52,746 nt of DNA, taken from Vampirovibrionales bacterium (GTDB taxonomy: Bacteria; Cyanobacteriota; Vampirovibrionia; Vampirovibrionales; JAJTHC01). The notes beneath the pieces are model-generated. The model was not told the DNA's origin, searched no databases, and saw nothing but the letters and a program-made list of their open reading frames with translations. The number at the start of each line of letters is the position of its first letter. Position 1 is the stretch's first letter. The stretch lies in assembly GCA_947458095.1 (NCBI GenBank), contig CANGYO010000001.1, positions 70,414 through 123,159 on the forward strand, in the 5' to 3' direction. Shown here in pieces: positions 8,674 to 17,320 of this stretch. A program made the translations under genes and the position numbers.

Positions 8674-9645
8674 TTAGTTTAATAAATCTTTAACAATCTG
8701 GTCAATGTCTTGAGAAGAAACATCTTTGGAGCTACCCGTTCCTGTTGAAGGGGGGGGGCCTCCTGCAGGGGGCGGGGCATTATTACTACTTGCGTTTGGA
8801 TCTGATGCGATTGCACCTGTATTCCCTGATCTGGAGAATCCGAAAATATCTTGAATCATTAAGGTTTGTGAAACTTTATAACGTTCTTTTGAGATTGAAA
8901 TTCGGACGGTACTGCTTGTAATGTCTTCAACTACGGCGTTATAGCCATTTGCAAAGAGCCGAGAGCCTTTTTTAACAAATAAAGTCGTTCCCCCTGCTTG
9001 ACCTTTGCTTGAAAGGGCTAAAATCGCCATTGGGGAAGTCTTCTTATAAGAAATACCATTGACGCTAATGCTTGAGAGAGCTTCTTGCATCGCAATGGTG
9101 GGGTCTACCACAGCAGGTGCTGAAGGCATACCTGGTAAGCCCCCCGCGAAAGGATCTACCGTAGGCTTTTCGACTTTGACCACTTGTAAGGTAATTAAGG
9201 GAGAAATTCTTATAAGTGCTTGATAGTAAGGAGAAAGGGCTTCAATATCGTCTTCTTTCGCTTCAATGGGCTTTATATGCATGGCAATTGAAAAAGGATC
9301 CACGCCATTACTGGCCAGCATAATAATGTCTTGTTCAACCAACTGCTTGTCCCCCAAAGTCTTATTTTCAGGACTTTTGGACTCCTCACCTGCTGGGGTC
9401 TCTGCATCTTGATTGGGGGTGCTTGAAGCATCCGTAGGGGAGCCACTCGTAGGGGAAGCATCAGGCGTTGAAGAAACAGGAGCATTTGTCGCTGGAGAGG
9501 TGCTAGAAGCCGAAGGTTCTGCCGCTTTAGGAGGAAGACTATCGCCACATCCACTGAGCATCGTCAAAGAAGCCGACCCTAAAATAAATAGTGCAAGCGT
9601 ATAGGAAGTAAACCGTTTTGGTAAAAAGAGTGAAGGATAAGGCAC
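8674..9645 (-). CDS. PilP-like pilus lipoprotein (inferred)
   Basis: A 323-residue lipoprotein. A GTG start at 9645 is preceded by CAGGAG nine bases upstream. The signal peptide ends in lipobox LSGC with Cys33 as the lipidated residue. A disordered Pro/Ser/Thr/Ala-rich linker (about 36-95) follows, then an ordered region. Around 185-275 a segment (VNGISYKKTSPMAIL... TLFVKKGSRLFANGYNAVVEDI) has the short-strand pattern of the PilP/GspC homology region, and the C terminus is again Pro/Gly-rich. It is the first gene of the pilus operon, 21 bp before pilQ, which is where pilP stands in many species. PilP identity is an inference; no pilMNO genes are present beside it. Confidence 0.72.
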   Translation of the reverse strand: MPYPSLFLPKRFTSYTLALFILGSASLTMLSGCGDSLPPKAAEPSASSTSPATNAPVSSTPDASPTSGSPTDASSTPNQDAETPAGEESKSPENKTLGDKQLVEQDIIMLASNGVDPFSIAMHIKPIEAKEDDIEALSPYYQALIRISPLITLQVVKVEKPTVDPFAGGLPGMPSAPAVVDPTIAMQEALSSISVNGISYKKTSPMAILALSSKGQAGGTTLFVKKGSRLFANGYNAVVEDITSSTVRISISKERYKVSQTLMIQDIFGFSRSGNTGAIASDPNASSNNAPPPAGGPPPSTGTGSSKDVSSQDIDQIVKDLLN

Positions 9646-9953
9646 GAATCAATACTCCTGTTTCACGATAGTGTTTGGGGGATTCTATTTCTCTCTTTAC
9701 GAATGACCTAAAAAAGGTAGAATCGTCCCTATATAGTGGTATAATAACGTTATTCACATGCCCTCATGTTCATTTGGGTGTATATATCCACTATCTTTAG
9801 GGGAACGAAGACACAGAGAAAGTCCCATTCGGCGAATCTTCATGTGCATGAAGCGTGAGTGATTGCAAGCAATCAACAAAACAAGCCGTTTGTTTTTCCT
9901 TAAATCTTCATCCGACTTGAACTTCCTCTGTTTCTTCGAAAGGACATCGCTCA
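9646..9953. other. Divergent intergenic region with two palindromes
   Basis: The region separates the divergent pilus operon and dppA. It contains a TATAAT overlapping the palindrome AATAACGTTATT (about 9740-9754), and two inverted repeats upstream of dppA: CTTCATG-TG-CATGAAG (9838-9853) and GATTGC-AA-GCAATC (9861-9874), centres 22 bp apart. These could be operators, but no regulator can be named. A 69-codon minus-strand frame across it has no ribosome site or family signal. Confidence 0.45.
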
Positions 9954-10874
9954 ATGATTTCACTTTATATTTCGCTTGATTTTGAAGGTTTTTCAGGTGT
10001 CAGCCATGCGAGCCATGTTTTTCCGACTCGTCCTCAAGATTTTCAAGGCTACAACGTGGCACTGAAGCAGGTTAAGTACACATTGGCTAAACTTTTTCAA
10101 GCAGTGCCAGATATTGAAAAGCATCGCATCGTCATCAACGATGCCCATGCGAGTATGACCAACCTCTTTTTGGCGGATCTCGATCTACCTCGCTGTGTTG
10201 AACTCATTTCAGGCAAGCCTAAGCGATACGGTATGATGGCAGGGCTTGATGCCAGCTTTGACGCCTGCATTTTGCTGGGCTATCACGCCAAAGCAGGAAC
10301 CTTGAATGCACCGCTTGCGCATACCTTTACGGAAGATGTGGCGGATATTCGCTTTAATGGTATTTCTTTAGGGGAAGCGGGCTTGAGTATTTTATTGGCG
10401 GAACTAGGGTTTGGGGTGCCTGTATTGCTCACTTATGGAGACGACCTTTTGGGTCAAGAACTGTATGGCTTGCAAGAACACGGTTTGTACTTGGGGCAGG
10501 GGACTCATGTGGTTTCTAAATTGGGGCGAGGTTGGCAGTGTGTTCAAGGGGTGCCTCAGGCAGAAGAGCATTTGGCTACAGCGTTTAAAGCCTTATGTGA
10601 AAGAAGTCCTTCACAAAACAAGCAAGCCAAAGAAGCCTTAACTCATTTTTCGCAGGCACGCCCCCTGAGTGATTTTCAAGTGAGCGTGCAGTTTCATTCG
10701 CCCCTTATGGCGGATGCTTGTGCGTTGCTCCCTCATTCCGAACGTTTGAATGGAACGACGGTTCAGTTACCCTTGTGTTTTGCTGAAGACACGCCATTGG
10801 CGGTTAAAATCCAAGAGGTTTATCAGAGCGTTCAATGTGCGTACAGTCTTGCTCTTTATGCTCATCATTGTTAG
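9954..10874 (+). CDS. dppA: D-aminopeptidase, DppA family (peptidase M55)
   Basis: M55 zinc peptidases release N-terminal D-amino acids, in Bacillus from D-Ala peptides, and are linked to peptidoglycan peptide recycling. The metal ligands known from DppA line up by order and spacing: D9 and E11 in DFEG, H65 in NDAHASM, H111 in LLGYHAKAG, and E141 in GISLGEAG. The length of 306 residues is slightly above the usual 270 or so. The gene is alone on the + strand and ends 4 bp before the convergent GT2 gene. An in-frame start upstream is not possible without crossing the palindromes. The substrate is inferred from the family. Confidence 0.88.
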   Translation: MISLYISLDFEGFSGVSHASHVFPTRPQDFQGYNVALKQVKYTLAKLFQAVPDIEKHRIVINDAHASMTNLFLADLDLPRCVELISGKPKRYGMMAGLDASFDACILLGYHAKAGTLNAPLAHTFTEDVADIRFNGISLGEAGLSILLAELGFGVPVLLTYGDDLLGQELYGLQEHGLYLGQGTHVVSKLGRGWQCVQGVPQAEEHLATAFKALCERSPSQNKQAKEALTHFSQARPLSDFQVSVQFHSPLMADACALLPHSERLNGTTVQLPLCFAEDTPLAVKIQEVYQSVQCAYSLALYAHHC

Positions 10875-10878
10875 AAAT

Positions 10879-11679
10879 TTAATTATAACAGCCTTTGAAG
10901 GTGCGATACTTAATCCGAAACATCGCAAAAAGCATCTTCCACGAATCCACCCATACATTGACTTTAGAACCTGCCATATTCGTCCAAGAAACGCCTCGTT
11001 CTTCGACGTAAAACCCATGCGTTTCAGCCATCATGAGGTACTCTAAATCGGCAGCAAAGCCCTTTTCAAGCTGTAAATCCGCAAATAATCGATACGCCTG
11101 AGCAGGAAAGAGCTTGAAACCACATTGGGTGTCTTCAATATCAGGAATCAACCACTGCGTTAGCTTCTGAAATATCAAGCTCACCACATGGCGAAAGGGA
11201 TTAAAACGCCTTACAACACCCTCTTCTTCCACAGAACGAGAGCCAATAACAATATGTTCTAAGGCATCGGGGGTTTCGGCATTGAGCCAGTCTTCGATCG
11301 TGTCGATCGGCACTGCACGATCGGCGTCATACATCAAGGCATAGCGACCTTTGGCAGCCTTAAAGCCTGCTTGTAAAGCAGCCCCCTTGCCTTGATTGTG
11401 AGCTAAGTTCACCAAGCGTAGATAAGGGTTTTGAGCTTGAAGGGTTTCTACGATTTCAGCAGTGGCGTCAAAACTACCATCATTCACCACGATCACTTCC
11501 ACCGTGTAGGCTTGTGAATCCAAGTACTGTAAGACGTGTTTTAAGGTGTTGGGCAAACGAACTTCTTCATTGAAGGCAGGAATCACAACCGATAAAAAAA
11601 TATCTTTTACGCCTAAAGTAGGGCTACTTACAAAGGGGGAAATGTAGCGGTCTTCTTGGACTTGTGTTGAATAAAGCAT
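10879..11679 (-). CDS. Family 2 glycosyltransferase, dolichyl/undecaprenyl-phosphate sugar type
   Basis: GT-A fold glycosyltransferase of 266 residues resembling ALG5/DPM1-type enzymes that load a sugar from a nucleotide donor onto a polyprenyl phosphate. Seen are VVIPAFNEE (31-39), NDGS (66-69), NQGKGAALQAGF (about 95-106), the metal-binding DAD at 118-120 and DTQCGFKLF near 195. No membrane helices are evident. It is the last gene of a three-gene minus-strand cassette with a GT39 enzyme (14 bp upstream) and a GtrA protein. The cassette logic is that this enzyme makes the lipid-linked sugar and the GT39 enzyme transfers it. The sugar is unknown. Confidence 0.87.
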   Translation of the reverse strand: MLYSTQVQEDRYISPFVSSPTLGVKDIFLSVVIPAFNEEVRLPNTLKHVLQYLDSQAYTVEVIVVNDGSFDATAEIVETLQAQNPYLRLVNLAHNQGKGAALQAGFKAAKGRYALMYDADRAVPIDTIEDWLNAETPDALEHIVIGSRSVEEEGVVRRFNPFRHVVSLIFQKLTQWLIPDIEDTQCGFKLFPAQAYRLFADLQLEKGFAADLEYLMMAETHGFYVEERGVSWTNMAGSKVNVWVDSWKMLFAMFRIKYRTFKGCYN

Positions 11680-11693
11680 GGTTAAAGTCTCAT

Positions 11694-13460
11694 CTACGGA
11701 GTGGGGGCATTGTCATGAGCAGAACTCACCACATAAAGTGTAACACCTTTTTCTGATTTGTGGATGACTTTCCGCACTAGATTTTTAGGCCAGTGGGTGT
11801 TTAAAAACGTGGTGTGTTCTTCATCACGTTCCCAGCTCATCAGCATAAAGGGCAAAGGCTGTGATTTTAGTGCTTCAATGGTTTCAATTTCAAAGGGTTC
11901 ATAGCGACTTGTAAAGTTAGAATTGTAGCGTTTCCCTTTCCACCACAGGCGTCTTGCCGTGTTAGTTTCGTCCTGCTGAACATAGCATAGCCACGAAAAA
12001 GGGACTTGATTAAACCAGCCGACGACAGGGCGTTCTAAAAGTTCAGGGTTTTCTTTTTTCAAGGTGTACACGATGCTCCGCATACTGCGGTATTCAGGGA
12101 AGACGGTGGCACCAAATTGTGGTTGATGAATCACCGCATCAAAGCCCCAGGCTCCAAACCATAGGGCAATGCCGAGCGTTACAAAGCCTGCCAAGAAAAA
12201 GCTTGCCGTTTTGGCGTGAATCCATCGCAGTTTGCGATGCAAAAAGCGAGCCAGTAAAATCGTAGCAGGAGGCAACCCCGTCAACACATACGTCATTAAA
12301 ATAGACTTCGCAATGGAAAAGAACAGAGCAGGAAAAAGTAAGCACACCCATAAAAAGGTGGTGGCTGAATGGGTTTTTAAGGATGTAGATACCTGCTGAA
12401 AACTAAGCTGTGTCGTTTCTTTGGGGATTTTGAGGGCGTCTTTCACAAAAGACGGCAACCAAAAAAGTGGGATGACTGAACAAGGCAACAGTGCCACCAA
12501 GAAATACCAGAGGCTCGTGCCGTAAGGACGTATATGCCCGCTTCCGTAGCGGTCGCCATAGTTTGGCGTGATGTATCTTAGGAGATGTTCTTGCACAAAA
12601 AAGTAGTAGAGAAAATCAGGATGCTTGACTTGTACCAGCCAAAACCACGGCACGCAGATCACCAAAACGCCTAAAATCACCCAATGCCACGCCACTTTTT
12701 TAAGTGAAGGCAGTTCTTGAGCCAAGACCGCCCAAATGCCTAAAGGGGTTAGCGTCATCACAAGAGGCAACAACCCCTTGGTCATTACGCCCATTGCAAT
12801 GGCAAGCGTCAACAAAACGTGCCAAAATACAGGATTCGTAATCGTCGAAGATTTTGAGCGTTCCTCATTTTCGACGCCAGCTAAGGGAGCGTCTTTAATT
12901 TCAAGCAAGTGAAAAAAGGCAAGCAAGGCAAGCATCACACTGGCACAGACCCACATATCCATGGAAACCGTCATGCCAATGGCGTTGAAGAATCCGCAAG
13001 AAAGCAAAAGTAAAACGGCTAGAATCCCCACCTGCGGATTTGCCACTTTTTTAGCGAGCTGAAAGGTCGCCCATAACGCCAAAAGCATCGCAATGAGATT
13101 AGGAAAGCGAAACGCCCATTCATTAGAACCAAAACCAAGCACGCTGAATCCGCCCAGCCAAAAACTAAAGGGAGGCTTGCCAAAAAAGGGCTGATGAAAG
13201 GTGGGGCTATACGGCAGAAGCCAATCGTTTCGTAAGAAAAAGTGCTGTATCATGTTGGCGTATCGAGATTCGGTGGTGTCAAACAAGGGAGCCGTGCCAA
13301 AGGTGATGAGTCGAAGCAAGACGGATCCAGCAAAGAACAGAATGCTTGCTTTAAGCCAAGAAAGAGAAGAGGGGCTTGCTTCTTCTGAATGAGGAGGGGT
13401 TTGAATTGTCACGTCTTTATTTCTCTTTTCTTTCACAAACCATTGAATCCATTTAGTCAC
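11694..13460 (-). CDS. GT39/ArnT-like membrane glycosyltransferase
   Basis: A 588-residue polytopic protein with about 10-12 hydrophobic helices, matching the PMT/ArnT superfamily of GT-C enzymes that transfer sugars from polyprenyl-phosphate donors outside the membrane. The catalytic loop motif is visible as FDTTESRYA (D61, E64), followed by the typical GKPPFSFWL near 100-108. The C-terminal 130 residues form a soluble domain. It starts 3 bp after the GtrA gene stop, so the two are probably translationally coupled. The acceptor could be lipid A, another envelope glycan or a protein; the sequence does not decide. Confidence 0.86.
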   Translation of the reverse strand: MTKWIQWFVKEKRNKDVTIQTPPHSEEASPSSLSWLKASILFFAGSVLLRLITFGTAPLFDTTESRYANMIQHFFLRNDWLLPYSPTFHQPFFGKPPFSFWLGGFSVLGFGSNEWAFRFPNLIAMLLALWATFQLAKKVANPQVGILAVLLLLSCGFFNAIGMTVSMDMWVCASVMLALLAFFHLLEIKDAPLAGVENEERSKSSTITNPVFWHVLLTLAIAMGVMTKGLLPLVMTLTPLGIWAVLAQELPSLKKVAWHWVILGVLVICVPWFWLVQVKHPDFLYYFFVQEHLLRYITPNYGDRYGSGHIRPYGTSLWYFLVALLPCSVIPLFWLPSFVKDALKIPKETTQLSFQQVSTSLKTHSATTFLWVCLLFPALFFSIAKSILMTYVLTGLPPATILLARFLHRKLRWIHAKTASFFLAGFVTLGIALWFGAWGFDAVIHQPQFGATVFPEYRSMRSIVYTLKKENPELLERPVVGWFNQVPFSWLCYVQQDETNTARRLWWKGKRYNSNFTSRYEPFEIETIEALKSQPLPFMLMSWERDEEHTTFLNTHWPKNLVRKVIHKSEKGVTLYVVSSAHDNAPTP

Positions 13461-13463
13461 GCC

Positions 13464-13949
13464 TTAAACAGTCGGGGGAACAGGTTTAGCCTTAAAAACC
13501 CAGAAGGCCTGTCCTGTATAATTTAAGACTGCCGTAAGACCTGTTGCAAATAACCAAGCCACCATACTAATTTTAGAATGAGGTACCCAATTCGTCAAGA
13601 GTAACAAACGAAACAAAGCAAAGTTGGACGTCACATTCACCACGCCTGAAAACGCATAAAGCTTTAAGAAGTTAAACAACCGAGCAGGCAAATCTTCCCA
13701 CTTGATTTTAAAGTTCCACATCGCCGAAACCACAAAGTTAAGCAAAACACTGACTTCAAACGCCACGGCTTTCGAGGCGATAATGTGCCAATCGTCAAAA
13801 GAAAGGGCTTTGGCAATGCTACCGTACCACGCTTGTTCATGCCAATAAGCGGCGAGCCATTGATATACCATGCCGTCGATAACGGTGGCGAGCAAGCCAA
13901 TGCAAATGAAGCGTAGAAAAAGTTTTCTTTTGGAAATCGGACGGTGCAT
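13464..13949 (-). CDS. GtrA-like membrane protein
   Basis: A 161-residue protein with four hydrophobic helices and the GtrA family pattern: basic N terminus, FLRFICIGLLATVIDGMVY, a central FVVSAMWNFK motif, and TGQAFWVFK at the end. GtrA proteins are thought to flip polyprenyl-phosphate-linked sugars across the membrane. It is first in the cassette with GT39 and GT2, a common grouping that supports an envelope-glycan modification role. Start at 13949; upstream lies a short A+T-rich gap to the divergent NDH-2 gene. Confidence 0.86.
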   Translation of the reverse strand: MHRPISKRKLFLRFICIGLLATVIDGMVYQWLAAYWHEQAWYGSIAKALSFDDWHIIASKAVAFEVSVLLNFVVSAMWNFKIKWEDLPARLFNFLKLYAFSGVVNVTSNFALFRLLLLTNWVPHSKISMVAWLFATGLTAVLNYTGQAFWVFKAKPVPPTV

Positions 13950-14116
13950 TTACAGAAAAACCCTTTCAACAGAAAAGCACAATACAATAAATTTATTCAA
14001 CGAAACTATTTTAACACGAACAAAAAAATAAAAAGAAGCTTCTCTTTCCTGTTTTGTTCGTGCTAAACTTTTCCTTAGTTCTTTTTGAAATTAGTGGCAA
14101 GGAGCATCTTATTCCC

Positions 14117-15502
14117 ATGACGACAACTTATACGCAAGACCCTCAAAACACGGATTCTCGTCATCATGTCGTGGTCGTCGGGGGCGGATTCGCTGGGCTA
14201 AACTGTGTTAAATCTCTGGCTAACGATCCTAAAATTAAAGTCACCTTGGTGGATCGTCGCAATCACCACCTCTTTCAACCGCTTTTGTATCAAGTCGCCA
14301 CAGGTATGTTGTCGCCTTCAGATGTGGCTTCGCCTTTTCGCTATGTCTTGCGTAAGCAACAAAATACGGAAGTATTAATGGCAGAAGTTAAGGGTGTGGA
14401 TGTGGACGCTCAAACGCTTGAACTCACTGATGGGTACTTAAGCTACGACAGTCTTGTGATTGCCACAGGGAGCTTGCATCACTATTTTGGCAGAAATGAA
14501 TGGGCAGCCTTTGCTCCCGGTTTAAAAAGCGTCGATGACGCTTTAGGCATTCGTGAAAAAATCTTAAAAGCCTTTGAAATGGCAGAACGTACGGATGATC
14601 CTGCCTTGCGTCAAGCGTATTTAACCTTTGTCGTCGTGGGGGGAGGGCCGACAGGCGTGGAGCTAGCAGGTTCCGTTGCTGAACTCGTGCAACGTACCTT
14701 AAAAGGTCAGTTTAGAAGAGCCAACCTAAACGATTTTAAAATCATGTTGGTGGAAGGCTTAGATCGGGTCTTGCCTGTGTTTTCTGAAGTCTTGTCCGCT
14801 TCCGCTCAAGAAGCACTGGAATCCTTGAACATCGAAGTCTTGACCAAAACCATGGTGACTGAACTTTCCGATACGCACGCCGTGTTGAAAGATCGTGACG
14901 GCAACCTGCGTCATGTCGATACTTACACCGTTTTATGGGGAGCAGGCGTTGGGGCATCCCCTTTAGGCAAGCTTATTGCGGAAAAAACCAGTGCTGAAAG
15001 TGATCGTATGGGACGAGTCATCGTCACGTCTGAGTTTTCCACTGAGAAATATCCGAATGTCTATATTGTGGGCGATTTGGCTCACCAAGTGCATGGCACC
15101 GAATCGAGCAATCCCATACCGGGGGTGGCTCCTGCCGCGACGCAAGGCGGTTTGCATGTGGCGAAAGTCCTTAAAGCCAAGGTGCATGGCTATGAAGTGC
15201 CTGAATTCCTTTACGAAGACAAGGGCAGCATGGCGATTATTGGCAATAATAAAGCGGTTGCCAGCGTCAAAGGCTTAGAGTTTGACGGCTTTATGGCATG
15301 GTTCTTGTGGTTGGTGGTGCATGTGATGTTCCTTGTTGAGCATGACAACCGAGTCGTGGTGACCTTTAGCTGGTGGGTGAACTACTTGACTGGCAAGCGT
15401 TCCACCCGAATCATCGCTAAAGATTTGCTCCCTTTCTTTAAGACACCTGTAGACGCTGTAGAAAATCCCCTAGAAAAGTCAACCGCAGAGTCACACGGCT
15501 AA
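14117..15502 (+). CDS. ndh: Type II NADH dehydrogenase (NDH-2)
   Basis: A membrane-associated FAD enzyme passing electrons from NADH to quinone without proton pumping. The first dinucleotide fold shows VVVVGGGFAGL right after the N terminus, followed by the NDH-2 hallmark FQPLLYQVATG. The second fold is VVVGGGPTGVELAG, and FAD-binding VGDLAH appears near residue 330. A C-terminal amphipathic or membrane segment (FMAWFLWLVVHVMF) is typical for membrane attachment. AAGGAG 12 bp before the ATG at 14117 favours this start (461 aa) over an upstream TTG. The stop overlaps the mutY start in TAATG, so the two are probably co-transcribed. Confidence 0.92.
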   Translation: MTTTYTQDPQNTDSRHHVVVVGGGFAGLNCVKSLANDPKIKVTLVDRRNHHLFQPLLYQVATGMLSPSDVASPFRYVLRKQQNTEVLMAEVKGVDVDAQTLELTDGYLSYDSLVIATGSLHHYFGRNEWAAFAPGLKSVDDALGIREKILKAFEMAERTDDPALRQAYLTFVVVGGGPTGVELAGSVAELVQRTLKGQFRRANLNDFKIMLVEGLDRVLPVFSEVLSASAQEALESLNIEVLTKTMVTELSDTHAVLKDRDGNLRHVDTYTVLWGAGVGASPLGKLIAEKTSAESDRMGRVIVTSEFSTEKYPNVYIVGDLAHQVHGTESSNPIPGVAPAATQGGLHVAKVLKAKVHGYEVPEFLYEDKGSMAIIGNNKAVASVKGLEFDGFMAWFLWLVVHVMFLVEHDNRVVVTFSWWVNYLTGKRSTRIIAKDLLPFFKTPVDAVENPLEKSTAESHG

Positions 15503-16623
15503 TGCCTGCCATAAAAGAAAATCTTTGGCCTGCCCCAGAACACCTAAAAGCGGATTTTGCACCTGCTTTAGAAGCATGGTACTTGCAGCAGGCTCGTGAT
15601 TTACCGTGGCGAAGAACGCAAGACGCTTATGCCATTTGGGTGTCTGAAATTATGTTGCAACAAACCCAAGTCGTTACGGTGATTCCCTATTACGAGCGTT
15701 TCTTGACTCGTTTCCCGACGGTGGAAGACTTGGCGAAAGCGTCTTTAGAAGAGGTGTTAAAATTGTGGGAAGGCTTGGGCTATTATTCACGAGCCAAAAA
15801 TTTGCATCAAGCCGCTCAAGTCGTTGTTCGTGATTTTGGCGGTGTCGTGCCTGATACCCTCGATGCGATTTTAAGTCTAAACGGCGTGGGACGCTACACC
15901 GCAGGCGCCATTCTAAGCTTTGCCTACGGTAAACGCATCCCGTTGTTGGACGGCAACGTCAAGCGTATTCTAGCACGGCTCTTGAATGACGATGCCCCGA
16001 TTAATCAGCCAGCCACTGAAAAAAAGCATTGGGCGTGGATCAGCGAATTGCTCGACACCAGCGAAAACCCCTATGTGTTTAATCAAGCCATTATGGAATT
16101 GGGGGCAACGCTCTGCACGCCGAAGTTGACCAAGTGCTTGCTTTGCCCTGTGCATGAACTGTGCCAAGCCTTTAAGGCGGGTCGGGTGGAGGCATTGCCT
16201 GTGAAGACGCCAGCGAAGACTGTTCCTCACAAGCATATTGGCGTGGCATTGATGCAAAATGCCGATGGGTTGTATTTCATTCAACAACGCCCTGAAACAG
16301 GCTTGCTCGCTAGTCTGTGGGAGTTCCCTGGTGGCAAGCAAGAAGCGGATGAATCCCTTGAAGCCACCGTCGTTCGAGAACTCAAGGAAGAGCTGAACGT
16401 GGAAGTCGAGGTAGGTCGTCACGCCTTGTCGATCGATCATGCGTACACGCATTTAAAGGTCACCTTGCATGTGTATCATACGGAGATAGTAAGCCCTTTG
16501 GATGCACTGGAACTCAAGGCGGCTCAAGCCTTTAAGTGGGCAAGTTTAGAAGACATGAGAGCCTTGCCTTTCCCGAAAGCGAATCATGCGATTTTAAAGT
16601 ATATTGAGAAGGGTCTTATTTAA
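15502..16623 (+). CDS. mutY: Adenine DNA glycosylase MutY
   Basis: MutY removes adenine mispaired with 8-oxoguanine. Catalytic Glu49 in EIMLQQTQV, helix-hairpin-helix LNGVGRYTAGAI and catalytic Asp150 in LLDGNVKR are all present. The [4Fe-4S] loop has C-x6-C-x2-C-x5-C spacing (CTPKLTKCLLCPVHELC, around 205-221). The C-terminal NUDIX-like domain that reads 8-oxoG is complete (about 240-370, with WEFPGGKQE and RELKEEL). Length 373 is standard. The start overlaps the NDH-2 stop by one base; the 3' end overlaps the convergent unknown gene by 8 bp. Confidence 0.95.
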   Translation: MPAIKENLWPAPEHLKADFAPALEAWYLQQARDLPWRRTQDAYAIWVSEIMLQQTQVVTVIPYYERFLTRFPTVEDLAKASLEEVLKLWEGLGYYSRAKNLHQAAQVVVRDFGGVVPDTLDAILSLNGVGRYTAGAILSFAYGKRIPLLDGNVKRILARLLNDDAPINQPATEKKHWAWISELLDTSENPYVFNQAIMELGATLCTPKLTKCLLCPVHELCQAFKAGRVEALPVKTPAKTVPHKHIGVALMQNADGLYFIQQRPETGLLASLWEFPGGKQEADESLEATVVRELKEELNVEVEVGRHALSIDHAYTHLKVTLHVYHTEIVSPLDALELKAAQAFKWASLEDMRALPFPKANHAILKYIEKGLI

Positions 16624-17137
16624 AAGCCTCTGTAATCCTTTTAAGATTCTGGCATGCAGACTTAATTGAAATTTTTTCTTTTTTGATAGCTATCTTGTTA
16701 AATGCTTCCAACATACTATTTACGAAAATAGCACCAACAAAAGCAGCTCCTGCCTGTTCATGAAAAGGGATTTGATACAAAATACCAGAACTCTTTACGG
16801 CTTGCACTAAAGCATAATAATTATCAAATATCATACCCTTTCTCAAGTTTTTAAGAGGCTTAATCGACTTTGTTATAAGGGTTTCCCCCTGTTTTATCTT
16901 CAAAGATACTAATCTTTTCGATAAATACCCTTCAGCAGTAGATTCAAATACTTCTTTTGGAATACCCAATTTTTGAAGTTCTAATGCCACAAATGTTGCA
17001 TTATCCACTTGTTTCTTAGGATCTAAAAACTCTTCTGAGCTTACCACAGCATTATTTTTTATAATTTGCCGAAGTATTTTTTGTTGATTAGAATATAAAA
17101 TACCTCCTAGATTCAACAAATAGTCATATTTTTTCAT
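16616..17137 (-). CDS. Hypothetical protein, low G+C
   Basis: I do not recognise this 173-residue protein. It is Lys-rich and mostly helical in appearance, with one Gly/Ala hydrophobic stretch (AGAAFVGAIFVNSMLEAF) near the C-terminal third and no signal peptide. The ATG at 17137 has GGAAAGGGT a few bases upstream and is preferred over an ATG at 17152 that overlaps that site. The A+T content is clearly higher than mutY and neighbouring genes, as with the next reading frame, suggesting acquired DNA. Confidence 0.6.
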   Translation of the reverse strand: MKKYDYLLNLGGILYSNQQKILRQIIKNNAVVSSEEFLDPKKQVDNATFVALELQKLGIPKEVFESTAEGYLSKRLVSLKIKQGETLITKSIKPLKNLRKGMIFDNYYALVQAVKSSGILYQIPFHEQAGAAFVGAIFVNSMLEAFNKIAIKKEKISIKSACQNLKRITEAFK

Positions 17138-17320
17138 AAAGACCCTTTCCATTCATGATCATATACCAAAGACTACACGTATTAACGACTGTAAATCTGA
17201 AATAATGCTACTTTTTAAGGGGTTTATTGAAACATTGTAACGAAGCTTCCGCAAGGCTAGACACTGGAAAATAAAGGTGTATTATCAAGGCATAGTACTA
17301 TTACTTTACAATGGGGTTTT

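Noticed and set aside
9754-9963. 69-codon minus-strand frame between the pilus operon and dppA
   Set aside because: No ribosome site, no family resemblance, and it spans two perfect palindromes and the dppA start.
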